NCBI GenBank assembly: GCA_018136815.1 | Contig: CM030942.1 | Span: 2,989,546 to 3,053,545 of the forward strand | Reading direction: 5' to 3' | DNA length: 64,000 bases | Origin: Isochrysis galbana | Taxonomy: Eukaryota > Haptophyta > Isochrysidales > Isochrysidaceae | Shown: piece by piece, positions 32,976 to 44,899 of the stretch | How positions within the stretch are numbered: the first letter of the stretch is position 1 | How the letters are laid out: every line of letters begins with the position of its first letter | Program-made: the position numbers and the translations under genes | The notes under the pieces: generated by a model | Told to the model about the DNA's origin: nothing | Databases searched by the model: none | What the model saw: the letters and a program-made list of their open reading frames with translations, nothing else

Positions 32976-33793
32976 GCCCCCGTCCGTACGCTAGCTAGTT
33001 GATTTGTAGGTAGTAAACCCTAAAACCCCTCCCCATGCGCCAAGTGCTGTTGCATTTAGTCAAAGGTCGCGAATGCTATAGATTTGTTTTGGCTGATTAC
33101 CTCAAGGGAGATCACGGTCACGCATATGGGGCTGGTCCTTGATCCTTGGTCAGACGATTCCCCAGCGTAAGAGCGGGGCGAAAACAGGCGCTACGAGGGA
33201 CGAGGGTGCACGCTAGCGGCCAAGGAAATCGGCTGGGCTAGGGACTGGGGACAAGGACAAGCGGGCGCCAACGCGTCAGGCGAAGGGCAAGCAGCGAGTG
33301 AGTGGATTCCCTACAGCTGCTCAAGCTTACGTGTGAAAGGGGCTGACGAGCAAGACAGCTTTAAACAAGAGGGTCGATTCGCATGCTCGCGGATGCGACA
33401 CCGAGGCGTGCTTTCTCTACTTTCTGTACCCGCCTATTTTACTGTTGCAGAGAGTTATCCGTATGGTATCAGATGAAAAGTATGATTTTCTAGGGACCCC
33501 TCCAGAGTAAGTCTGGAGTTAGAATGTTTGGCCGCTAGGCCGCCCTACCCCTAACTAACACACACACGCAAGGGAGGAGGATAAGAAAATTCCCTTATTC
33601 TACGACAGACGACCGTTCTACTTTGATTGAGACCTTGAGAGACGATGGTTGGTGTTGCAAGGAGGGAGAGAGGCGGCACGTTGACGCAGGGAAGACCCTA
33701 GCCTGGTTGCTGATTCGTGCTGCAGAAAGAAAGGGCTTCCCACGCTCAACCCTTTCATACTTCATCACCCATCAAAGCCAATCTTGCTTTGCC
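32976..33793. other. Intergenic 3' of the DnaJ gene
   Basis: No gene recognised. TGTCGCATCCGCGA lies on the minus strand at 33387-33400. Confidence 0.5.
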
Positions 33794-34453
33794 TTAGAAC
33801 CCAAAACGACGTCTTCTTTTTGTTGCTCCACCCTCGCCGCCCATGCCTCGTACAGGGGCCTTGCGGATCACCTCTGAACCTCCGTTTATGCTCTCGTCGC
33901 TTTCGTCATCTTGAGCCAATGTTTCGCCGCGTTCTTCTTCATCCAAACGTCGACCCAACACCCGTGCACGCCGTTGCTCTGATCGTTCCCTCTTCCACTG
34001 ATTGAACTCGGCCTTCTCTCGCCGTTTGCGCATCGCCTCCGCCACATTGTCAGCATGATGCTGCTGCACATTAGCTCGTACTTCGGAGGAATGCGCCTTA
34101 GCTTGTGCGGCCTCCGCTTCTGATTTCCAGCTGCCCTCCCACCTTAGCTGCTGCTCGCGCACATGCTCACGCACGTACCCGTCCCGCTGCATCTCGTTCA
34201 ACAAACACGCCTTGGCCTTCTTGAGCGTATCAAAAGCGCGCGGGGCATCTGGGTGTCGTGACTTATCTGGGTGACAGTGCAGCGAACGCTTGCGGAAGGC
34301 GCGATTCACGGCTTCACTGCCACAGTCCCAAACTGCGTCCCCACTAAGACTGACATAGGGTTTAGGCAAGTCAAGGACTTGGAAGTAGTCCCCAGCGCGC
34401 AGGATGGAACGTATTGTGCTGTTATCGGATGAGCCCGATGCAGCCGAGGTCAT
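33794..34453 (-). CDS. DNAJC8/SPF31-like J-domain protein
   Basis: ATG at 34453, 219 residues, no intron. The J domain spans about residues 22-90: DYFQVLDLPKP, an insertion (SLSGDAVWDCGSEA), FRKRSLHCHPDKSRHPDA with the essential HPD, and FDTLKKAKACLLNE. After it comes RDGYVREHVREQQLRWEG and a highly charged coiled helix (MRKRREKAEFNQWKRERSEQ), ending in a basic tail TKRRRRFGF that resembles a nuclear signal. J domain followed by a long charged helix is the plan of DNAJC8 (SPF31), a spliceosome-associated co-chaperone; that identification is by architecture, not by alignment. The helix I/II region is a little longer than usual. A MITE sits about 130 bp upstream of the start. Confidence 0.75.
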   Translation of the reverse strand: MTSAASGSSDNSTIRSILRAGDYFQVLDLPKPYVSLSGDAVWDCGSEAVNRAFRKRSLHCHPDKSRHPDAPRAFDTLKKAKACLLNEMQRDGYVREHVREQQLRWEGSWKSEAEAAQAKAHSSEVRANVQQHHADNVAEAMRKRREKAEFNQWKRERSEQRRARVLGRRLDEEERGETLAQDDESDESINGGSEVIRKAPVRGMGGEGGATKRRRRFGF

Positions 34454-34580
34454 CTATCTCAAAACCAAGCCGGTGATTCAGCGGCCGGTACGGCAGCTGG
34501 CGTCGCGACGTCCGATGTCGCTACCGACGGGGTCGCGCTGGCCCCGTTTGCAAGACAAGAAAAATAAGCAAACGTATTCA

Positions 34581-34769
34581 CCTAGATGGGAAATACGTAT
34601 TCACCGTATTTGGCCAGAGGCCAAATACATATGTATTTGGCTGTATTTGAAGCGCGTCCTGGGTTGTAGGCCTCGAATGTATTTGAAATGTATTTGGCCG
34701 GAGGCCAAATACATATGTATTTGGCTGTATTTGCAGGCCCCAACACCGTATTTCCCATCTAGATCTAGG
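34581..34769. mobile_element. hAT-type MITE, copy 2
   Basis: Begins CCTAGATGGGAAATACG and ends CGTATTTCCCATCTAGATCTAGG. Shares the internal TGTATTTGAAGCGCGTCCTG, GTTGTAGGCCTCGAATGTAT and CCAAATACATATGTATTTGG (here twice) with the copy at 19522-19706, in inverted relative orientation. No matching 8-bp flanks were found. Confidence 0.85.
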
Positions 34770-35800
34770 CTGACGAACTGACGACGAACCCCTTACAACT
34801 TACAACGAGATTTGGCCCTACATCTACATGTGAAACACACACACACTCTCACCCATCGTTGTCCCTGTGGCGCGTCGCCATGCGCTCGCCCTGGCCTGCT
34901 CTCAGAGTTCCTTTGGGGGCTCCCAGAGGGCCAGCAGGGGCAGCGGGGCAGCTCAGGCAGGCAGGCAGGGGCTCAGGGGGCAGTGGAGGCTGGGGCGCTG
35001 GGCGCTGGGGCTGGGGCTGGGGTTCAGCCCCGGGACCCGGGACCCCCCTTGCCACTCCCACGCTCGCCTCGCTGGCCCTGGGAGCCGCCCAGAGGCCCCT
35101 GTATGCCTGGCGACCAGGCACAGGGGGGGAGTCAGCTTGATGCTTTTGAGGGCAGGCCCGATGCGGGCGTGGGAGTGCGGCTCGCGGCCCGCGCCCACTA
35201 GGGACTAGGGTTAGGGGTCTTGTCCAGATTGCAGATTGATGAGATCGCAGATTGATGAGTGCCTGTCGCATTCGCGATGTCTCATTCAACAGTGCCCAAC
35301 CCTGCCAGCTAGAGGGCAGGGGCTGGGGGTTGATTGTACGGGCCCACCCCGGGGGGTGGGGGGTGTTTGTGTGTCCGTGGTGGTGGTGGAGTGAGGGGGG
35401 CGCGAGGCCCCCATTGGCCCCTACTTATAAATTATTCATATTAAAGTAGGTTGGTTTTGGTGAGTGGTGAGTGGTGAGTGGAGTGCTAAGCCCATGCCAA
35501 ACCCAAACGCCAAACGCCAATAAAAGGCAAGGCAGGAGGCATGAGCATGAGGGTGACTGTGACTGGCAGCCCCCTCCCCCCGGAGGGGCGTAAGTGCTTG
35601 AGGGGGAGGGCACGAGGCGCCTCACCACGACCCCCACTGTGAAAGTAGGTTGTGCGCCCCGGTTTAGAAGTAGGTTGTGCGCCCTGGTTTCATGTTTTAT
35701 GCCGGAAGGACGTACATACTCCTACTGTAAATAATTAGTCTTAGTCTTAGCACTAGGAGTAGCACTTACACTTGAAAGAGTTTATTACGCGTTCGAGCGG
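34770..35800. other. Intergenic, CAGG/CTGGGG-rich
   Basis: No gene recognised. Short GCTGGGG-type repeats at 34990-35030, TGTCGCATTCGCGA at 35264-35277, GAGTGGT repeats near 35460-35480 and a paired GTAGGTTGTGCGCCC at 35646 and 35670. Frames here have no recognisable protein. Confidence 0.45.
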
Positions 35801-36605
35801 ATGAACGGCCCGTCCGCTGCGCGAGCGATGCCCACGGCGCCGACGGCCCCACGGCCGACGAGCTCTCGCCCCTCAGGCACACGCGAGTCGGCACCCGCCT
35901 CGCGGCGTGAGGATGGCGAGGCGGTTGCCAAAGAAGGCGGCACTGTCGTGCGCAAGCGCCGCACTACTGGCAACATCGGCCAGCCCACTTGCACTAACTG
36001 CTATGTGCCGATGGCGCTTTGCCACTGCCAAAAGTCGTGCTGCTCGGTCTGCAAGCTCTCTAAGCACAACTGCGGGTGCACCGGAAAGCCGACACGACCA
36101 CCCAAGTGTGACAAATGCGGCGCGCTCGAGGCAGAGCTCGCCACTCTCAAAGAGGCGCTAGAGGCGGCCCAGAAGGCACTTGCAGCATCTGGAGAGGAGC
36201 TGACTGCCACCAAGTCAAAGGCCATAGCTGCGCAAGCCGATGCCGACCAGGCCCGACGGGACGCCAATAACTTGAAAGCAAAGGCGGCAGCGGCGGGCGT
36301 TCGGGCTGATAAGGCCGAGGCCGCACTCGTCTCGAGTACCGAAAGCCTTGCTGGTGCACGCAAAGACCTGGAAATGGAGAGATCGCGCAATGCAGACCTT
36401 GAGAAGCGCGCAAAGGCAGCCGATGCTGCTCGCTCTACTGCGGAGTTGCGAGCGAACGCGGCGACGGTAGAAGAAAGGACTGCACGTGCCGCCGCGGATA
36501 CGCTGCGTTCAGAGCTGCGCGAGGTGCGCGCGGCAGCGGACGAGGCGAAAAGAGAAGCGGAGGCGACAATCTGCGAATTACGTGCAAGACTTGCCGACCT
36601 TGGTG
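35801..36605 (+). CDS. Cysteine-cluster plus coiled-coil protein, cut by assembly gap
   Basis: ATG at 35801; at least 268 residues before the frame enters 100 Ns. Residues about 63-107 form a dense cysteine cluster (PTCTNCYVPMALCHC, SCCSVCKLSKHNCGC, PPKCDKCGA) with CxxC, CxC and CxxC spacings, most likely a zinc-binding module; I do not recognise the exact family. From about residue 107 to the gap it is an uninterrupted Ala/Lys/Glu coiled coil (AELATLKEALEAAQKALAAS, AADTLRSELREVRAAADEAK). After the gap at 36706 no frame clearly continues, so the end is missing. N-terminal 60 residues are Pro/Ser/Arg-rich. Confidence 0.65.
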
Positions 36606-36705
36606 NNNNNNNNNNNNNNNNNNNNNNNNNNNNNNNNNNNNNNNNNNNNNNNNNNNNNNNNNNNNNNNNNNNNNNNNNNNNNNNNNNNNNNNNNNNNNNN
36701 NNNNN
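36606..36705. other. Assembly gap (100 N)
   Basis: Exactly 100 undetermined bases, cutting the coiled-coil gene. Confidence 1.
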
Positions 36706-37430
36706 CTCCCACGAGATGAAATGCTCTTTGGCATGGGTTCTTTTCGACCTTCAGTGGAGACCAAGCTTGGTTTTGAAGCCCAAGGAGAGTTTTGGCTGCT
36801 TTTGCCTCTTGCGGGGCAAAAACAAAACTCTCGACGCACTGTCGCATTCGCGAGCCTCTGCAGGCTATTCCGCTATTTTCCGCTCTACCGTTATAACCGC
36901 GATGGTAAATCATCAATCTTCGTTCTTATGTCTATCTCTACGTCTACGACGGCTCCACGCTTCTATCAATCACTACACTTCACTCAATATTGGTCTACCA
37001 TTATTTCCACGTGGCCAAGCAGCTTCTACAGGCTTCTTTCTACTCGGAATATGAATATGCTCTAGCTCTGGACTGATCACCCAGGCATGGAGATCAAGGG
37101 TTAGGTTTGTGGAGTCTGACGCGTGTTGGGGTGGGGCCTGTTGGGTCCCGCCCCGACCTGCGGTCCGGATCTCGTGGGGGTCGGCCCGGAAGTCCTGAGT
37201 TTATTTGTATTTGGGAGCGGCCGAGCGGCCGGATCTCCCGGGCGGGGGAAGGGCGGGGGGGAGGGGGCCGTTGGGCCGTTGGAAGAAGGGGGCGGGGGGC
37301 CTTTTGTTTTCGCGGCGGCGGCGGGCACGGGCGGGCGGGAACCTTGCCACGAGTTCTCTTATTTTTAGCTCGTCGCCCGACTCTGCGAAGGGAACCTCCT
37401 TCCTCTCTCTCTCTCTCTTCTCCCCGCGAG
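36706..37430. other. Intergenic after the second gap
   Basis: No coding continuation recognised. TGTCGCATTCGCGA at 36840-36853. Confidence 0.5.
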
Positions 37431-37432
37431 AG

Positions 37433-37598
<166 letters not shown>

Positions 37599-37763
37599 GC
37601 GAACGAACGCCTCTGGGCGGGAGAGAGAGAGAGAGAGGGCCCGCTCGTCAAGTGAAAGAAACCACCGTTCACAGAAGATCTACTCAGCTTCGTCTCTGGG
37701 GTGGGACGCCCTCTCCTCCACCTCCAGAGATGAGAGAGGCTTGGGTTCTCCATCAGAGAGAGA

Positions 37764-37794
<31 letters not shown>

Positions 37795-37983
37795 GCACGT
37801 CGCATGTGGCGATCGAGTTCGCACGCGAGGAGCTTCCCCTGATTTATTCTTGTGAAATACCCTTTCTTTGATCTCTCTCAGGAGGCGGATCCTCCTCTGT
37901 TCACTTCATCTGTGGAGAGCAAGGAAGAGAGCACGAGTAGGAGAGAGAGAGAGAGAGAGAGAAGAGAGAGAGTTAGAGAGAGA

Positions 37984-38014
<31 letters not shown>

Positions 38015-38099
38015 GAGGAGATAGCCCTTCCTCCCTCTGCTCCACATCTCTCTGTGTCTTCCTCAAATCTGTTGTCTCCCCCCCACGGAGCGCTCCGTT

Positions 38100-38260
38100 G
38101 CTCTCTCTCTCTCCCTCCCTCCCTCCCTCTCCCTCCCTCCCTCCCTCCCTCTCTCTCCCCCCCATCTCTCTCTGCCCCCCCGGCCCCCGTCCAGCCCTTC
38201 CCTCCCTTCCTCCCTGCCCCCCGCCCCGCCCTCCCCCTTCCCTCTGCAAACCAGCGCCCG
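38100..38260. promoter_or_regulatory. C/T-rich leader directly before the EF-hand membrane protein ATG
   Basis: Coding strand is a run of CTCTCTCCCTCC units up to the ATG at 38261. It is probably 5' UTR or core promoter; its position repeats the pattern seen at several other genes here. Function is inferred from position only. Confidence 0.4.
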
Positions 38261-41200
38261 ATGGCCGTCGAGTTCACCCGCGAGGAGTTCGCCCTGCACA
38301 CGCAGACTTTGTGAGTGGAGGCCAATCGCCCGCTCTCCCTCCCTCTCCCTCCCCAGCCACTCTCCCTCCCTGCCTCCTCTCCCTCCCTCCCTCCCTCCTT
38401 CAACCCCCCTCTAGCTCTCACTCTGCAGCTCTCACTCTCTAGCTCTCTTGCTCTTGGTCTCTCGCTCTTGCTCTCCCTCTCGCGCTTTCTCCACCTGTCC
38501 CTCTCTTGCTCTTTTCCCAGCTCTCCCTCTCTCTCTCTCCGCAGCTCTCCCCATAGCTTCCCCTCAGCTCTCGCTCCAGCTCTCCATCTCCAGCTCTTCC
38601 TCTAGCTCTCCCCCCAGCCGTCCCTCTTGCTCTCCCTCCATCTCTTCCCCTAGCTCTCCCCCTGGCTCTGTCCCCATCTTTCCCTTCAGCTCTCACTCGA
38701 GCTCTCCCTCGAGCTCTCCCTCGAGCTCTCCCTCGAGCTCTCCCTCGAGCTCTCCCTCGCGTCCTGCCCCCCCCCCCCCCTCCCGCTCCTCCCCCTCTTC
38801 TGTCCTCTCCACTCGCCCGCTCCTGCCTCCGCTCCCTCCCTTGCCACTCCACCGACATCCCCACACCCACGCCCTTGCACGCATGCGAATTGCCCATCCG
38901 TCTGAACCTCCCCGCCCCTTGACCCCCTTCCTTCCCCTTCCCCCATCCTTCAGCGAGGACATCGACCGCAACAAGGATGGCGTGATCGATCTCATTGAGT
39001 TTCAGGCATGCATGGAAGCAGTCGCACGGCGTGCGGGCAAGCGCTCCTCCTTCGAGAAGGTGCGCCGTATGTTCGACGACGCTGACCGGAATAAGGACGG
39101 ATTGCTCCAGTACGACGAGTGGATGGCGGCACAGCTCAAGATCAAGCGCGAGCGCTTGCGCACCGCCATGCGGCGCGGTGGACGCGTCGACTCGAGCGGC
39201 GCGCTCCAGGCGCCGCGCGGCACCCGCCCGCGGGAGGCTGGGGCCGGAGCCGACCTGGACGAGAACAGTGCGGGCCTCGACGACGAAAGCATGATGGGGC
39301 GCGCTAGCCAGGTGGCAGCTGAGCTCTCAGCCATGGCGGAGGACCCCGGCGTGGGCCAGTCCAAGGTGCAGCGCTCGGTGACGGTTGCCACGCAGGGCGG
39401 CCGCCTCTCGGCGCGCGAGGCTGGCGACGGCGAGCCGGCGGCGGCTGGGCCGCCGGTGAGACCAGCGCAGCTGTCTACTGCCCCGCGTGTGCCGGCCAGG
39501 TCTGGTGGACTATTGTTCAAGCTGAGCAGCGAGTCGCCCAAGGAGGTCGTTGTGCCAGCCGACGCCCGTGCGCCCGCCAGCACTCACTTCCACTCAACGG
39601 CGGACGGCGTGAGCTCCGTCGACGCGTTGCATCGCCTTCTCGGCGCGCTTGCGGCAGAGGGCGATGGGCGCGTGGCGCGCGAGGCGGCGCGACTACTCGC
39701 CGCGACGCGCCGCGAGGCTACTGGCGACGCGCGCTTCGACATCGAGAGCGAGGAGGAAGCCGACGCTGAAGTCCGTCCGCTCGTCCGGGTGAGCCGGCGC
39801 CACGCAGCCGGCGCCAGCGCCAGCGCTGCGGGCAGCGAAGATGAGGACGAGGACGAGACCGACTCGGCATCGGTGGTCGATATGGCCGACGTCTCACCAG
39901 AGATCGCCACCGACTCGGACGAGGAGGCGCAGGGCGATCGACGGCATCGCCGCAACCTCGACAATGCCACCAACACGGGCCGCTCGATGGCTGTCGCCTC
40001 GAGCGGTGCGGCGTCCGCCTTCTCGTCTATTTCGGCGGCGCTCGCCGCCCTCGCGGCGCCGCTCGAGATCTTCCTCTCGCAGCTTCAATTCACCGGACTC
40101 ACCTCGGCCATATTCTACCGCATGCTCGACATGCCCGGCGTCTCTATTCCAAAAGACGTCTCCAACGCGTGGTCAGCCGTGCTTGGCTGGACTGACTTCC
40201 TCAACTTTGACTCACTCGGCGTAGCCGCCATGCTCAAAGCGCTGCCGTCGACCCAGCTGCTCGACTCGTTCCGCCTGCAGGTGGGTGCTGCCCGCCGGCG
40301 CATGGTCATGGAGCCCCGCAGCGGCGCTATGGCGGCAGCCCACCCAGCCGGCCACGCCTCGAACCCCCACATTCCCGCCCCCACCCCATTCTCCGCATGA
40401 CACGCAGCTCGCCGCCTTCATCGAGGCGATGCCGTGGTCGTGGGTCTATGTCAGCCTGACGTGCTTGACGCCGCTCGGGATTGCGTTCGTTGTGCTCCTC
40501 ATCTACAAGTCGACGGCACGTGTGCTCTGGCTCTTTGGCATCGCGGCTGGCATCGCCACGCTGCTAACTGGGCTTCTCCTCCGCTTCCTCGTGCCGATCG
40601 AGCGGTGCGTGGGCGCTGGGCTTACTGTGCATGCCTCAAATGACCGCGCCGCGCGCGTCTCTTCGCGCCGCAACCCCTTCTCCGGATGCCATGCACAGGC
40701 TTGTACTCCTCAACCCGAACATTACGCCGGACATCTTCACCTGGCTTACGATCGCCGGTCTCGGCATGGTTGCCGTTTGCCTGCTCATCCAGGTGCGCAC
40801 GCTCGACCATCTGCGAGTGCCGTTCGAGCCGGGGCGACGCGCGGATGCTCCGCACGGCGGGGGGGCTGGCCTTGGCCTCCCTACCCATGAGAACCCCGCG
40901 ACGAGATGGGCCTGTGCCCCTCCCTTAGCTGTCCTTCCCACACCGCAGGCAATGGCCGGCTGGTTCTCACTCCGCATCGCGCTCATCAAGGCCAAGTTCA
41001 AGCTGCGGCTTACCGCAGAGCGCTACAAGCGCAAGGACTCCTCCGCCCTCGAGCGTTCGCTCGCGGCAGATGCGGCGCGCACCCGCTACGGCGCACCCAA
41101 GTCGCCCATCATTGTGCTGCGCTCCGCTCTGCTCGCCCTCTTGCTCCTTTCGCTCGCTGTCGCCCCGTTCCTCGCCGCATACGGCAAGAGCGAATCCGAA

Positions 41201-44200
41201 ATAGCGGTGTGCCGCCCGGCGAGGCCCGTCTTGCCACGCCTCGCGTTCGGGTTGGCTTGCTGTCCTTGCCGCCTCGATAAACGCCCACTTGCTGCGGGGC
41301 GCTCTCGCCTAGCCGGCTCGTGGGCAAACTGGGACCTGCTCCTGCGACGCTACAGGCATTGCAGAGTAACCCGCTCTTCCACCCGGTTCTTCAAATTCTC
41401 TTCTTCGTGCTCTTTGCCATATTTGCTACGCACTTCGCCTTGCTCACCTGCGAATGGGGCCGGAAGCGCATCGCAGACGTTGGAGCTATCATCAACGCAG
41501 TCTTCATTGACATCCTACTGCTCGTCCTCTCCCTCCTCTTCACCCCGATCGCTCGCTTCTTGCTCGCGGTCTTCGTACCGCTCAATCTGCGGTAACGCCT
41601 TGCACTCAAGCGTCGGGGGTTCGCTGATTGTGCTTGACCGTACGGGAAGGCCGCGAGCGTACCAAGGCTGGCCGAGCGCCCGAGAGGCGTGCGTGTCCAC
41701 TGCGGCCCCCAGTTCGCGGACTGTGCGCGGCGCCCGTCCTGCCGTCAATTGTATATTACGCCGGTTCACTCTCGCCCGCCATTCCGACCGTACCCCACAG
41801 ATGCGGCTCCGGCGAGTGGTTTCCGGTCTTCTCGTACGCGCTCGAAACCGCCATCCTCGGCGCAGCCTCGCCTCAGGCCGCTCTCTCTGCCGCCTCGGGC
41901 AAGGGCCGCGACGAGGTCTGCGAATCTTGCGACTTCTTCGACTTTGGTGCAAACGCACACTCTTCCGCGAGCGGCACCTCCAACATCTCGCTTTCCGGCG
42001 TGACGCCAGTATTGTCCACGGCGTGTGCCGCCTACCCACGTGCGTGTGAAGGCCAGGATATCATTGTGCTCGACGCGGACCGCTCCCTTGACTTCAACTC
42101 GCAGGTGGCCCATGCCCTGCCGCGCGGTGCTCAGTCGCGTCGCCCTTGTGTTCGAGGTCCGGCTAATATCATAGGCTAGGCTGCACGGCACAACCGCCGT
42201 GCTGCGCCTTCACATTTTGGCCGCCGCGTCGAAAGTTGCCTTACTTACCACCCGACATCACCTTCCCCATAGGTTCAACCATTTTACTACCCTGCCTCGC
42301 TACTTATGCTGATCGGCTTCACGGGGATGCTCATCTATCTGTATTACGCAATCGTGCGTGCACACGTGCGCGCTCTGGACACCGTACCCATCGACTCCGA
42401 TGCCCTCGCCGACGTGGCTGAGCGGGCCGCCTCTCAACGGTGGCGCCTGTGCTCGTTGCTCATGTGCTCCAATCCCAAGGCGCAGCCGAGCCCCATGGCC
42501 CTCTCTCGCATTGCCATTGGAGGGGCCGCCCACAGTCTGAGCTCGATCCCAATCACGCCGCGGGGACTGACCCGCTCGCCCAGGGGCGAGAACTCGTCGC
42601 CCGTTACCGTCGACGGAGAGGATGTCGATCAGCACACGCGTGAGAATCAACTGCACGCCGAGCGCGCGCAAGCTGCATCCGCGTCGCTGGCGTGGGAATA
42701 CCGTGTCCTGCGTTCGCGCAACCGGGCGCGCACGGTCTATATCCACTTTTCTTACCGCTGGCGCTACTTCCGCATGATTCATGTGGTGCAGAAGCTTGTG
42801 CTTGTCCTGATTGTCACCTTTGCAGCCAACCGGGTGCGAGGCGCTGGGAACGGCCGCTATCGCTTCCCCGCCGTGCCGCACCCTCTCTGCGCCACATCGG
42901 CCCAAGGACTGCGCAGCCTCTTAGCTCGGGGACGGAGGCGTGTCGCGCGCACGCTCATCAAAACCCCTCGATGGCGCCCCCGTTCTCGACAGGTACCCGT
43001 AGCCAACATTTGCCTCCTGACCATTTACGCTTTGTGGTTCCTCGTCGCCCTTCTCCAACGGCCCTATTTCGACGGCGCCTCCAACGCCCTCAATGTCGCC
43101 GCGTCCATGGCATGCACGGTCAACGCGATTCTCCTCCTCCTCGCGTACCACGGCGTGCTCGCCAGCGTCTCAGAGCTCGGCATGGTCATCCTGCTGATCA
43201 CCTTCAATCTCGTCCTGCCTATCGTTTGCTTGGGCGCCGGCCTTTTCTTCGCCTGCCGGCAACGGCGCAAGCTTGCAGCCATCGCCGATGAGCTCGAGGG
43301 GGCCCTTACACCAACGCAACTAGTACGCTCGTCCGTCGCGAGATACTGCTGCGATTCGCTGCCCCTTTCTCTTCCGTCGGCATGTGCGCATGGCTTCATC
43401 TCCCGCCGGACCACACCATGAGCCCCTCTATCGTGCAGGTAGAACTCATGACCAGGCGGAAGCGAGTCGACTCTGAGCTCAACAAGACCACGCTCAAGCT
43501 CTTCGCGTCAGCGTTCATGACCTCCGCCTTTTGCGCCGTCCTTGCCGTCTTCACCATCGTGCTCGGGCAAGTCTACGCCTCTGCCCAAGGTGCCGTCGTC
43601 CAGGTGTGGCGATGGCAGCTTTCGCCACCAAATACACCGCCCTTGACATCGCATCGAAGTAGGAGGGAGCAAGAACATCTCCCGGTTGCGTGAGTCTTAG
43701 CCAGTCGGCTACAAAGCGCTATGTATAGGCACCATTCCAAGCTACAGCCCCTGCCTGACTCGCGCCTGTGGCCCGTAAGCAGCGGCATCACTACTCATTT
43801 TCCTCCTCCCCCTCCGCCCTCAGGCTACGCCCACGAGTCTGGGCAAACTGCTACGTGATGTCCAGGGCTACCCACAATGCGAAGTTGAGTCGCGTATGGC
43901 TGTGGTGGAATTTCTCTACGTTGAGGACGCCTCTTGGCCCGCCTTCGCCTCGCAATGCTGCTGTCGTGACCGCTATCCCGGAGTCCCCGCCCTTGCCAAC
44001 CGCACTGAGCTATGGACGTGCGAGGACAAGGAGGTGAGCCTCCACATGTCCCTGCAAGAGCAATGTCCGCAGCGAAAAAGGGGTAGCTGTGTTCATTGGA
44101 TCCCAAGCTTGCTGGGAGCGCTTTGCACCCACCTTGCTCGCGGACTATGAAGCAGTCGGGCGGCTGCAAAGGCAGGGGACCGCTCCCTAGAACGCGCCCT

Positions 44201-44463
44201 CGAGGTCCGCCTATACGTGCCTGATGTCGATCCGTGCCCTCTTGCAGGCTTCCTCGGATTCCTCTCGCGCCATTCACAAGCAGCGAAATCGCGTGGTCAC
44301 CAACGACGATGGCACCGAGAGGAGCGGCCTCGCGATGCGTGCCTTTTGTGCTCCAGCATTCGAGCCCGGCGTGCGTGCACCTGCCTGGGATGAGGAAATG
44401 CTTGCGTACGTGCCGCGCCTCGAGGCTAGTGATGAGTTGCCGGACAACTGGGAGCTCTGGTGA
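38261..44463 (+). CDS. EF-hand polytopic membrane protein (TRP/fungal-FLC-like channel candidate), 12 exons
   Basis: Exons: 38261-38310, 38954-40280, 40408-40604, 40699-40792, 40949-41208, 41313-41591, 41801-42104, 42273-42833, 42993-43322, 43439-43603, 43824-44033, 44248-44463. All introns are GT-AG and all joins keep phase, giving 1330 residues. Two consecutive EF-hands have complete loops: DRNKDGVIDLIE (21-32) and DRNKDGLLQYDE (61-72). A Ser/acidic linker follows to about 360. The stretch LEIFLSQLQFTGLTS .. NAWSAVLGWTDFLNFDSL then opens a C-terminal region with about ten hydrophobic segments, two extracellular-looking Cys (CGSGEW, CESCDFF), and the later YFRMIHVVQKLVLVLIV and LLQRPYFD. This pattern resembles large algal/oomycete membrane proteins related to TRP-like channels; that assignment is moderate and from memory. 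Calcium control of a membrane protein is inferred from the EF-hands. Intron 1 is 643 bp and C/T-rich. Confidence 0.8.
38699..38762. repeat. 12-bp tandem repeat inside intron 1
   Basis: Unit AGCTCTCCCTCG repeated about five times, within a C/T-rich intron that also contains poly-C at 38766-38780. Confidence 0.9.
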
Positions 44464-44680
44464 TTTTTCTTGCTTTGCCTTCGAGCTTTTCTACGGCACT
44501 CTCCGCCCTTGAAGCTCTTGGGCTCGAATACAATTCTCATTATGAGCAGCAAAACTTGGATTCGTGTTAGCCCGAATCTGCTTTGCCCTCGAGCTCTTCT
44601 ACGGCGCTCGCTCCGACCTTGGAGCTCTCGGCCGTGCGTAAATTCCCATAGCCAGCAAACTTGGATTCATTTGAGCCATT
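44464..44680. repeat. Tandem duplication just after the stop codon
   Basis: GCTTTGCC(T/C)TCGAGCT(T/C)TTCTACGGC begins at about 44471 and 44580, and AGCAAAACTTGGATTCGT / AGCAAACTTGGATTCATT close the two copies; period about 108 bp. It lies in the 3' flank, possibly the 3' UTR, of the membrane-protein gene. Confidence 0.85.
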
Positions 44681-44899
44681 ATCGCCAGCTTTTGTGGTCA
44701 AGATTTATACCTCCGTTTCAAAACGGAGATACCTCGCACCCTTTGTTTGGGTTGAATGAAAAGAAAATCTTGAGGCGACCGCTAGGCTACTAGAAGCTAT
44801 CCCTTTCTCGGGTACCCGCCGCCGACGCCTTAACCTTAACCCCTATCCCACTCCTCTTTCCGTTTTCCCCTTCGTTCCTTTATGCTCGGTTTTGGGGGG

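Noticed and set aside
38448..38953. N-terminal part of a 650-residue frame starting at 38448
   Set aside because: This is intron 1 read through; the real start is the ATG at 38261, which joins in phase at 38954.
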